A stretch of 23,510 bases of DNA from Chloroflexota bacterium (GTDB lineage: Bacteria; Chloroflexota; Dehalococcoidia; SM23-28-2; HRBIN24), in assembly GCA_030550295.1 (NCBI GenBank), contig JAUQPQ010000012.1, positions 1 through 23,510 on the forward strand. The letters run 5' to 3'. Of the stretch, positions 6,721 to 13,242 are shown in pieces. How positions within the stretch are numbered: the first letter of the stretch is position 1; each line of letters opens with the position of its first letter. Made by a program: the position numbers and the translations under genes. Under the pieces are notes generated by a model. The model had not been told where the DNA came from. It saw only the letters and a program-made list of their open reading frames with translations, and did not search any database.

Positions 6721-7451
6721 GCTAAGGCCACGGCTGCTATAGCCTCTTTCAAGTCTAACTTACCTTCATAAAGGGCACGCCCCACAATCGCCCCATCCAA
6801 CCCTAGACGGGTTAGACCTAACAGGTCATCTAGGCATGCGATGCCGCCAGCATAGATGAATCGCCCTGTCCATCCTTGGGAGCGCACGTGGGTGACGATT
6901 GTGGCCACTTCCTCCAGACGGGGCCGCTGAAGGGTGCCATCCACGGACGTGTCAGTGTAGATGATGTGGGTAACGCCCAACTTTATAAGGTGAAATAGGA
7001 GGGACAAGACGCTCCCCTCCCCTCTACTAGTCCAGCCGCGGGCCAACGGGTGCCCCTCGCGGACGTCCACCGCCACAGCTATGTGCCCGGGAAAGGCGGC
7101 TAGGGCCTTGGATAATAAACTCTCGTCCTCTAAGGCCATCGTCCCCAACACGCAGACGTCTGCCCCTAGGCCCAGGTAGAGCCTAATGGCTTCCAGGGTC
7201 CTTAGTCCCCCTCCTACCTGGACGGGCACCTGGCTGGCCTTAAGGATGGAGGCCACCGCCTGGACATTGACAGGCCTCCCCTCCCTGGCCCCATCTAGGT
7301 CCACCACGTGAAGGCGCCTTGCTCCCCACTCCTGAAACCTGAGGGCCACGCTAACTGGGTCGTGGGCATAAACTTTTTCCTGGGCATAGTCCCCTTTATA
7401 AAGGCGGACGCAGCGCCCCTCCCTTATGTCTATGGCTGGGATCACCTCCAC
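6717..7451 (-). CDS. hisA: ProFAR isomerase (HisA)
   Basis: HisA isomerises the ProFAR aminoaldose to PRFAR, the HisF-HisH substrate. GTG at 7451 is taken as start because it gives MEVIPAIDIREG, which aligns with the usual MEIIPAIDL opening. The longer frame, from 7517, would only add the reverse reading of the hisH end. The gap from the hisH stop is four bases. Catalytic D8 (PAID) and D129 (VAVDVREG) are present, with the phosphate loops QVGGGLRT and YAGGIA. Length is 244 residues, normal for the family. A dual HisA/TrpF (PriA) role cannot be judged from sequence alone. Confidence 0.95.
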   Translation of the reverse strand: MEVIPAIDIREGRCVRLYKGDYAQEKVYAHDPVSVALRFQEWGARRLHVVDLDGAREGRPVNVQAVASILKASQVPVQVGGGLRTLEAIRLYLGLGADVCVLGTMALEDESLLSKALAAFPGHIAVAVDVREGHPLARGWTSRGEGSVLSLLFHLIKLGVTHIIYTDTSVDGTLQRPRLEEVATIVTHVRSQGWTGRFIYAGGIACLDDLLGLTRLGLDGAIVGRALYEGKLDLKEAIAAVALA

Positions 7452-7455
7452 TCCA

Positions 7456-8079
7456 TCACCCCTTATCGGCGGCCAGGCGCAGGAAGTTCTCGTATATGCG
7501 GAGGCCAAGGACGCCACTTTTTTCAGGATGGAACTGGGTAGCCACTAGCTTCCCCCTCGCCACCACGGCCGGGAAGTCCACACCATAGTGGGCTTCTGCT
7601 ATTACCACGTCCTCTTCGGCCTGGGGATAATAGCTATGGACGAAGTAGAAGTAGGCCCCGTCAGGGATCCCCTCTAGGGCGGGATGACTTTTGAGGATGT
7701 GAACTTGGTTCCAGCCCATATGGGGGACTTTGATACCTTGGGGCAGGCGCACCACACGGCCCTTCAATATACCTAAGCAGGGGTGCACTCCCCCCTCCTC
7801 CGACATCTCGAAGAGGACCTGCTGGCCCATGCAAATGCCAAGAAAGGGCCGTCCTGCCAAGATGTACTGGCGCAGGGGCTGGGCCAGCCCTAAGGCCTCC
7901 AGGCTGCGCATAGTGTCTGCTGCCGCCCCTACACCAGGCATCACCACCGCATCGGCCTCCCAGAGGTCATGGGGGTTCTGGGAGATGACAGGCACGCCTC
8001 CCGCATAAGCGACGGCTTTGGCCACGCTGCGCAGATTGCCCGCGCCGTAGTCCACTATCACTACTCTCACAGCCCCCAT
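7456..8079 (-). CDS. hisH: Imidazole glycerol phosphate synthase, glutaminase subunit
   Basis: HisH hydrolyses glutamine and channels ammonia to HisF. This is a class I glutamine amidotransferase of up to 207 residues. The triad is intact: C83 in GICMGQQ, H184 and E186 in QFHPEKSG. DYGAGNLRSV is the typical N-terminal signature. The start is uncertain: ATG at 8077-8079 has no clear ribosome binding site, and in-frame GTG codons 3 and 6 residues downstream would align better with the common M-x-x-IDYGAGN start. It is the first gene of the minus-strand his cluster and is divergent from ligA. Confidence 0.95.
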   Translation of the reverse strand: MGAVRVVIVDYGAGNLRSVAKAVAYAGGVPVISQNPHDLWEADAVVMPGVGAAADTMRSLEALGLAQPLRQYILAGRPFLGICMGQQVLFEMSEEGGVHPCLGILKGRVVRLPQGIKVPHMGWNQVHILKSHPALEGIPDGAYFYFVHSYYPQAEEDVVIAEAHYGVDFPAVVARGKLVATQFHPEKSGVLGLRIYENFLRLAADKG

Positions 8080-8088
8080 TTTAGGGGG
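8073..8088. repeat. CCCCC/GGGGG hairpin over the hisH start
   Basis: CCCCC (8073-8077), ATTTTA, and GGGGG (8084-8088) form a perfect five-base stem with a six-base loop. On the minus strand the loop reads TAAAAT, a good -10-like hexamer, and the hisH ATG spans its edge. It is either a leader hairpin hiding the ATG or a promoter core whose transcript starts at a downstream GTG. Confidence 0.35.
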
Positions 8089-8118
8089 AATATCTCACAA
8101 TCACCATCTTTAGTCATA

Positions 8119-8129
8119 ACGTGTCACGT
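8119..8129. promoter_or_regulatory. Palindrome ACGTGTCACGT in the hisH-ligA divergent region
   Basis: An 11-base perfect palindrome (five-base arms around a central T) lies midway between the divergent hisH and ligA genes. A shorter TGTCAC element inside it recurs at 8148-8153. The placement suits a regulator binding site, but no regulator is indicated. Confidence 0.35.
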
Positions 8130-8135
8130 AATCCG

Positions 8136-8165
8136 TTGAAGGGGCCATGTCACAATCTCTAGACT
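8136..8165 (+). promoter_or_regulatory. Possible ligA promoter
   Basis: TTGAAG (8136-8141) and TAGACT (8160-8165) are spaced by 18 bases; each matches its consensus at four of six positions. The -10 ends only four bases before the ATG at 8170 and ten before the ATG at 8176, so the message would be leaderless or nearly so. This agrees with the absence of a ribosome binding site. Confidence 0.35.
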
Positions 8166-8169
8166 AGAA

Positions 8170-10215
8170 ATGGCCATGGGGTGTGGATACGATAACGTAT
8201 TTGCGGCCCGTCTTGCCGCGGAAGAGCTGAGGGCAGAGATCAGCCGCCACGATTACCTCTACTACGTCCTCAACCAGCCGGAGATTAGCGACGCTGAATA
8301 TGATGCCCTTATGGCCAAATTGCGCGCCATAGAGGAGCACTACCCCGAACTCGTAACGCCCGATTCCCCCACCCAGAGGGTCCCGGGCCAGCCTGTGGAA
8401 GCCTTCGGCGTGGTAGAGCACCGCCTCCCCATGCTCTCCCTGGCCAACGCTTTTAACTACGATGACCTAAGGGCTTGGCACCGCCGCGCCGTCCAGCTGG
8501 CCGAAAGGGATGACTTCCGCCTCGTCGTAGAGCCCAAGATCGATGGCCTGGCCGTGGCCCTGGTCTATGAAGAGGGCCGCCTAGTTCAAGGGGCAACCCG
8601 CGGCGATGGCTACCGGGGCGAAAACATCACCGAAAACCTGAAGACCCTCCGCAGTATACCCCTAGTACTGCGCGCCAACGACGTGCCTGAGCGCCTCGAG
8701 GTGCGGGGCGAGGTCTATATGCCCAAAGAGGCCTTCGAACGCCTAAACCAGGAGCTAGCAGAGAAGGGGGAGAAGCTCTTTATGAACCCCCGCAACGCCG
8801 CCGCCGGTTCCCTCCGCCAAAAAGACCCGAGGGTGACCGCCTCCCGCAAGCTGGACATCTGGATATACCAGCTGGGATGGTGCGATGGACCCCATCCCAC
8901 CTCTCACTGGGAGATCCTCCAATGGCTACGCGAGCTAGGGTTTAGGGTCAACCCCGAGAACCGCCTCTGCTACAGCCTTGACGAGGTGCAAAAGACCTGG
9001 GAGGAGTGGGTAGAGAGACGCCATCATCTCCCCTATGAAATAGATGGCCTTGTGGTCAAGATCGACGACCTGGAGCTCTGGGATCGCCTAGGAGCAGTGG
9101 GGCGTGAGCCCAGGTGGGCGATAGCCTACAAATTCCCACCGATCCAGGCCACCACTAGGCTGCTCGATATACGCCATAATGTGGGCAGAACGGGCCGCAT
9201 TAACCCATATGCCGTCCTGGAGCCAGTTCTAGTGGGGGGCGTCATCGTGAAACAGGCCACCCTCCACAACGATGACTACATCCGCCAGCGAGATCTGCGC
9301 ATCGGTGACTGGGTAGTGGTCCATAGGGCAGGAGAGGTTATACCTCAGGTAGTAGCTCCTGTGCCCAGCCGACGCACGGGACAGGAGCGCCCCTACGAGC
9401 CTCCTACCCTTTGCCCCGCATGCGGCACCGAGCTGGAGAGGCCCCCCGGAGACGCCTTTAGCTACTGCCCTAACCCGTCTTGCCCTGCCCAGTCCTTCCG
9501 CTGGCTTACCCACTTCGTCCAGCGATCAGCCATGGACATAGAGGGGCTGGGAGAGAAATGGTGCGAGGCCCTTCTCGCCGCTGGCCTAGTTGAGGACCCA
9601 GCCGACCTCTATCTCCTCACTATGGAGAAGCTATTATCCCTTGAGCGTATGGGGCCCGTGTTGGCGCGCAAGATCCTAGCAAGCATCGAAAAGAGCAAAG
9701 AGCAGCCCCTCAGCCGTGTCATCTTTGCCCTGGGGATCAGGCATATAGGCCCAGAAAACGCCGAGATTCTGGCCAACGAATTCAGCAGCATAGACCGCCT
9801 GGCCCAGGCTAGCTTGGAAGAGTTAGCTTCTCTGCCCGGTATAGGGCCCAAAATCGCCGAAAGTGTCTACAAATGGTTCCGAAACGAGCGGAACCAAAAG
9901 GTGGTGGCCAAGCTGCGAAAGGCAGGCCTTCGCCTGGAGGAGGTGACCGAGGCCGAGCCCGTAAAAGAGGGCCCCCTCAAGGGCCTCACCTTCGTCTTCA
10001 CCGGCACCTTGTACTCCATGCCTCGCACTCGTGCTCAGGAGCTTGTCAAAGCCCTGGGGGCCCGCGCCTCCGATTCGGTCACGAGGCAGACCGATTACCT
10101 AGTGGTAGGGGAGGCACCCGGATCTAAGCTGGAGAAGGCACGCAAATACGGGACCAAGACCCTCACCGAGGAAGAGTTCTTGGCCATCCTCCGCCAGCAT
10201 AAGGTCAACGTCTAA
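8170..10215 (+). CDS. ligA: NAD-dependent DNA ligase
   Basis: LigA seals nicks in replication and repair using NAD. The 681-residue protein is full length. It has the N-terminal Ia domain (HDYLYYVLNQPEISDAEYD), the adenylation motif EPKIDG with catalytic K123, TRGDGYRGE, an OB fold, a four-cysteine zinc site (C415, C418, C433, C438), helix-hairpin-helix repeats (LPGIGPKIAES) and a C-terminal BRCT domain beginning near GLTFVFTG. Two ATG codons, at 8170 and 8176, are both possible starts. Neither has a clear ribosome binding site. The stop overlaps the next gene's ATG by one base (TAATG). Confidence 0.97.
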   Translation: MAMGCGYDNVFAARLAAEELRAEISRHDYLYYVLNQPEISDAEYDALMAKLRAIEEHYPELVTPDSPTQRVPGQPVEAFGVVEHRLPMLSLANAFNYDDLRAWHRRAVQLAERDDFRLVVEPKIDGLAVALVYEEGRLVQGATRGDGYRGENITENLKTLRSIPLVLRANDVPERLEVRGEVYMPKEAFERLNQELAEKGEKLFMNPRNAAAGSLRQKDPRVTASRKLDIWIYQLGWCDGPHPTSHWEILQWLRELGFRVNPENRLCYSLDEVQKTWEEWVERRHHLPYEIDGLVVKIDDLELWDRLGAVGREPRWAIAYKFPPIQATTRLLDIRHNVGRTGRINPYAVLEPVLVGGVIVKQATLHNDDYIRQRDLRIGDWVVVHRAGEVIPQVVAPVPSRRTGQERPYEPPTLCPACGTELERPPGDAFSYCPNPSCPAQSFRWLTHFVQRSAMDIEGLGEKWCEALLAAGLVEDPADLYLLTMEKLLSLERMGPVLARKILASIEKSKEQPLSRVIFALGIRHIGPENAEILANEFSSIDRLAQASLEELASLPGIGPKIAESVYKWFRNERNQKVVAKLRKAGLRLEEVTEAEPVKEGPLKGLTFVFTGTLYSMPRTRAQELVKALGARASDSVTRQTDYLVVGEAPGSKLEKARKYGTKTLTEEEFLAILRQHKVNV

Positions 10216-10727
10216 TGAGAAAGATCGCCTTTGCCCTTATTGGCCTCTTGGCCCTGGCCTGCCTACCTACTGATGTGCGACCTGGCGCCCTTGATATCCC
10301 CCTTACGCCCCCACCTAACCTTACACCGGCATCAGTTGTAAGGGTGGTGGACGGCGATACCATTGAAGTAAAGATCTATGGCAAGCTTTATACCGTGCGC
10401 TATATAGGCGTGGACACCCCTGAGACCGTCCATCCCTCCCGACCTGTGGAATGCTTCGGGAAGGAGGCGTATCGGCGCAATAGGGAGCTGGTGGGGGGGA
10501 AGATGGTGCAGCTAGAAAAGGACGTCTCCGAGACCGACCGTTACGGGCGCCTACTTCGCTACATCTGGGTGGAAGGCCAGATGGTCAACGCCGTGCTGGT
10601 GGCAGAGGGTTATGCCCATGCCGTAACCTATCCCCCGGACGTCAAATACGCTGAGCTATTTCGGGAGCTAGAACGGAAGGCACGCCAGGAAGGGCGGGGC
10701 CTGTGGTCGGCTTGTCCAACCTCGTGA
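10215..10727 (+). CDS. Lipoprotein thermonuclease (SNase-like)
   Basis: A 170-residue staphylococcal nuclease homologue. Residues 1-16 are a lipoprotein signal ending LLALAC, so C16 should be lipidated and the enzyme held outside the cytoplasmic membrane. The SNase fold follows: VVDGDTI (calcium-binding aspartates), RYIGVDTPE (catalytic Arg and Glu) and DRYGRLLRYIW (second catalytic Arg), ending at the typical GRGLWS. It likely cleaves extracellular DNA or RNA for nutrients. It is coupled to ligA by a TAATG overlap, an odd partner: cytoplasmic repair next to an exported nuclease. Confidence 0.92.
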   Translation: MRKIAFALIGLLALACLPTDVRPGALDIPLTPPPNLTPASVVRVVDGDTIEVKIYGKLYTVRYIGVDTPETVHPSRPVECFGKEAYRRNRELVGGKMVQLEKDVSETDRYGRLLRYIWVEGQMVNAVLVAEGYAHAVTYPPDVKYAELFRELERKARQEGRGLWSACPTS

Positions 10728-10740
10728 AAGCCTTCGTCCC

Positions 10741-10769
10741 TTGAGCCAGGCCTAGAGGCAGTTTATGAT
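10741..10769 (+). promoter_or_regulatory. Promoter of the mreBCD-mrdA-rodA operon
   Basis: TTGAGC (10741-10746, 4/6 match) is followed after 17 bases by TATGAT (10764-10769, 5/6 match). Only eight bases separate the -10 box from the mreB ATG at 10778. The transcript should start about two bases before the ATG, and no ribosome binding site is present, which points to leaderless translation of mreB. Confidence 0.6.
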
Positions 10770-10777
10770 GGCATTGT

Positions 10778-11851
10778 ATGAACCTATTGGCCAGGATCAA
10801 CCCTCTAGACATCCTCTTGGGGCCCTTCTCTCAGGACATCGCCATAGACCTGGGCACCGCTAACACATTAGTCTGGGTGCGCGGTAGGGGGCTAGTAATA
10901 GAAGAGCCCTCGGTGGTGGCTATAGACAAGTTGAGCCGCCGCATCATCGCCGTTGGCGCAGAGGCGAAACGGATGGTGGGCCGCACCCCTGCCGATATCG
11001 TGGCGGTGCGCCCCCTCAGAGATGGGGTGATATCTGACTTCGCCGTAACGGAAAAGATGCTCCAGTACTTCATCAGGATAGCTATAAACTCGCCATTTTT
11101 GGCCAGGCCACGGGTAGTAATAGGCGTCCCCTCCGGAGTGACCGATGTGGAGAGGCGGGCAGTGCATGATGCTGCCCTTAATGCCGGCGCCCGCGCTTGT
11201 TATCTCATTGAAGAGCCCATGGCGGCGGCTATCGGCGGCGGCCTACCCGTATCGGAGCCTACCGGGTCGATGGTCATAGACATCGGTGGTGGTACCACTG
11301 AGGTAGCCGTCATCTCCATGGGCAAGATCGTCGCCAGCACCTCCATCCCTGTAGCTGGCGACGAGATGGACAGGGACATTATGGCTTATATGCGCCAGGT
11401 ACATAACCTCCTCATAGGGGAGAGCGCCGCTGAGGAGGTAAAGATCCGTGTTGGCTCAGCCATGGTCATGGAGGAGCTATCGGTAACGGTGCGTGGGCGC
11501 GACCTGGCCACAGGACTGCCCAAGGAGGTGACCGTCAGCTCCGTAGAGATAAGGGAGGCGCTCAGTCGCTCCATCCATGCCATCGTGGATGCCGCCCGGC
11601 GCACCATAGAGGTCACCCCCCCTGAGCTGGTAGCTGATATCATGACCAGGGGCATCATGCTGGCCGGAGGTGGGGCCTTGTTGCGAAGCCTCGACCGCCG
11701 CTTGGCCCAGGAGACCAGGTTCCCCGTATACGTGGCCGAAGACCCTATCAGATGCGTTGTGAGAGGCTGCGCCGCCGCTATGGAAGAGGTATCTGTACTG
11801 GCCCGTCTTCAGGCGGTCAATAGCAGACGTCCCCCTAGGCAAGTAAGTTAG
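10778..11851 (+). CDS. mreB: Rod shape-determining protein MreB
   Basis: MreB is the bacterial actin that forms membrane-bound filaments guiding lateral wall synthesis. The 357-residue protein has the actin-fold ATP motifs: IAIDLGTANTLVW (phosphate 1), VIDIGGGTTEVAVIS (phosphate 2) and GIMLAGGGALL (adenosine). The 20 residues before IAIDLG are longer than in many MreBs and include a hydrophobic stretch (PLDILLGPF) that may help membrane attachment. It heads a five-gene operon and is followed by mreC after seven bases. Confidence 0.96.
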   Translation: MNLLARINPLDILLGPFSQDIAIDLGTANTLVWVRGRGLVIEEPSVVAIDKLSRRIIAVGAEAKRMVGRTPADIVAVRPLRDGVISDFAVTEKMLQYFIRIAINSPFLARPRVVIGVPSGVTDVERRAVHDAALNAGARACYLIEEPMAAAIGGGLPVSEPTGSMVIDIGGGTTEVAVISMGKIVASTSIPVAGDEMDRDIMAYMRQVHNLLIGESAAEEVKIRVGSAMVMEELSVTVRGRDLATGLPKEVTVSSVEIREALSRSIHAIVDAARRTIEVTPPELVADIMTRGIMLAGGGALLRSLDRRLAQETRFPVYVAEDPIRCVVRGCAAAMEEVSVLARLQAVNSRRPPRQVS

Positions 11852-11858
11852 GGCTGCT

Positions 11859-12728
11859 ATGGAGGGCCCTCCCTCTTTTAGGCCCCGAACACAGCTTTTG
11901 TCTAGGATCCTTCTGTGGCTATGGAGCCAGATAGCGCTGGCCTCTATCCTTGTTCTCTGTGCACAAAAGGGGTTGCTCGACACCCCCCAAGACCTGGCCC
12001 TTACCGCCCTCACCCCTTCCATTAACCGCCTGAGGGAGTTGGGAGACTGGGCCGGGGACTGGGCAAGAGCCTTATGGCGTAGGCCTTCTCTAGTCGAAGA
12101 GAACGAGGCTTTGCGCCGGGAGGTGGAAAGGCTAAAGGCCCAGCTGGCCGCCCAGACGGATGCAAGAGAGCGCCTCCAGGAGCTGGAGCTAGTTTTAGAC
12201 CTGCGGTCACGCCTGGAAAACCAGATAGTGGCCGCTAAGGTTATAGCCTCTCACCAAACGCCCCACTCAAAGGTGATCTCCATCGACAAAGGTGAGGAGG
12301 ACGGCCTTAGAGAGGGGATGACCGTATTGACGCCGCAAGGTAGCCTCCTAGGGAGGGTGAAGCAGGTCCTGCCCCATCACTCTTGGGTGCTCCTCATCAC
12401 CGACCCTCGCTCGGCAGTCAATGTGGCCGTCCAGACCTCCCCCCAGGACTCTACCATGGGCATAGTTCTGGGGCAGGCCCAGGGGCTACCCACTATTGAT
12501 ATGGTTCCCCAGGATACCCCTATAGAGCGGGGGCAACTGGTAGTCACTTCGGGCCTCGGGGGGAGGTTTCCTCCTGGCATCCTGGTGGGGACAGTGAAGG
12601 CGGTGGAGAGGAGGCCCCAAGACGTCTTTGCGAAAGCTTGGCTGGAGCCGGCCGCCCAGATGAACAATTTGCACACGGTGGCTGTGCTGGTCAGTTTCAT
12701 CCCCCCAGATTTGAGCAGGCCACCATGA
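11859..12728 (+). CDS. mreC: Rod shape-determining protein MreC
   Basis: MreC is a bitopic membrane scaffold linking MreB to the PBP2-RodA synthase. The 289-residue protein has a cytoplasmic N terminus, one transmembrane helix (about 17-37), a coiled coil (about 78-118, with VEENEALRREVERLKAQLAA) and an extracytoplasmic beta domain with VISIDKGEEDGLREGM and VVTSGLGGRFPPGILVG, both typical. MreC is known to activate PBP2. Its stop overlaps the mreD start (ATGA), so translation is coupled. Confidence 0.94.
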   Translation: MEGPPSFRPRTQLLSRILLWLWSQIALASILVLCAQKGLLDTPQDLALTALTPSINRLRELGDWAGDWARALWRRPSLVEENEALRREVERLKAQLAAQTDARERLQELELVLDLRSRLENQIVAAKVIASHQTPHSKVISIDKGEEDGLREGMTVLTPQGSLLGRVKQVLPHHSWVLLITDPRSAVNVAVQTSPQDSTMGIVLGQAQGLPTIDMVPQDTPIERGQLVVTSGLGGRFPPGILVGTVKAVERRPQDVFAKAWLEPAAQMNNLHTVAVLVSFIPPDLSRPP

Positions 12729-13240
12729 AAAGAGGTGCCCTTCTAGTCTTGCTTCTGTTGGCCGTGCCCGTAGTTTCGCCTACGTTGGCCCAACATATGC
12801 GCCTATGGAACGTTTACCCTAATCTGGCCCTGATCCTTACTGCTTCCTGGCTTTTCGTCTGGGGCCAGGGGGAGGGCATGATTCTGGCCTCGGTGGCCGG
12901 TATAATGGCCGACATGGTGGGAGAAGGCCCTCTAGGGGTTTCAGTTATCGGCCTTATTCCCACGGTGCTCTTAGGGACGCTGAGAGAGCTGCGCATTATG
13001 GAGGCCACGTTCCCAATCGCCATCGTCACTGTGGGTCTAGGAACCTTAGGTTATGAGCTCTCATTAGTGATGGTGCGCAACATCCTGGGAGAGGGGATCA
13101 GGTGGGGTGATGCCATCTTGTGGGGGGGGATTCCTGCCCTGGCAGTCAATCTTATGGCCTTCCTGCCAGCCTATGCCCTCCTCCTTCTTTTGAAGCCCCT
13201 AGTGGCGCCGGCACGCCAGAGCCCAAAGTTGGGGAGGTAA
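12725..13240 (+). CDS. mreD: Rod shape-determining protein MreD
   Basis: A 171-residue integral membrane protein of the elongasome with about five hydrophobic helices. The start at 12725 (MKRGALLVLLLL) is preferred over a longer frame from 12638, whose extra 29 residues only read the end of mreC out of frame. It makes an ATGA overlap with the mreC stop. Sequence conservation in MreD is low, so the assignment rests on size, membrane pattern (including ILASVAGIMADMVGEGPLG, the usual glycine-rich loop) and its position between mreC and the PBP2 gene. Confidence 0.9.
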   Translation: MKRGALLVLLLLAVPVVSPTLAQHMRLWNVYPNLALILTASWLFVWGQGEGMILASVAGIMADMVGEGPLGVSVIGLIPTVLLGTLRELRIMEATFPIAIVTVGLGTLGYELSLVMVRNILGEGIRWGDAILWGGIPALAVNLMAFLPAYALLLLLKPLVAPARQSPKLGR

Positions 13241-13242
13241 AG

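Noticed and set aside
11477..12022. 181-residue minus-strand frame across the mreB-mreC junction
   Set aside because: It is antisense to two well-identified genes and shows no domain or ribosome binding site.
12638..12724. N-terminal extension of MreD
   Set aside because: The extra residues overlap mreC out of frame and lack membrane character; ATG at 12725 makes a typical ATGA overlap.
13120..13242. N-terminal extension of the PBP2-like protein
   Set aside because: The extra 41 residues overlap the end of mreD out of frame, while ATG at 13243 has a strong ribosome binding site at good spacing.
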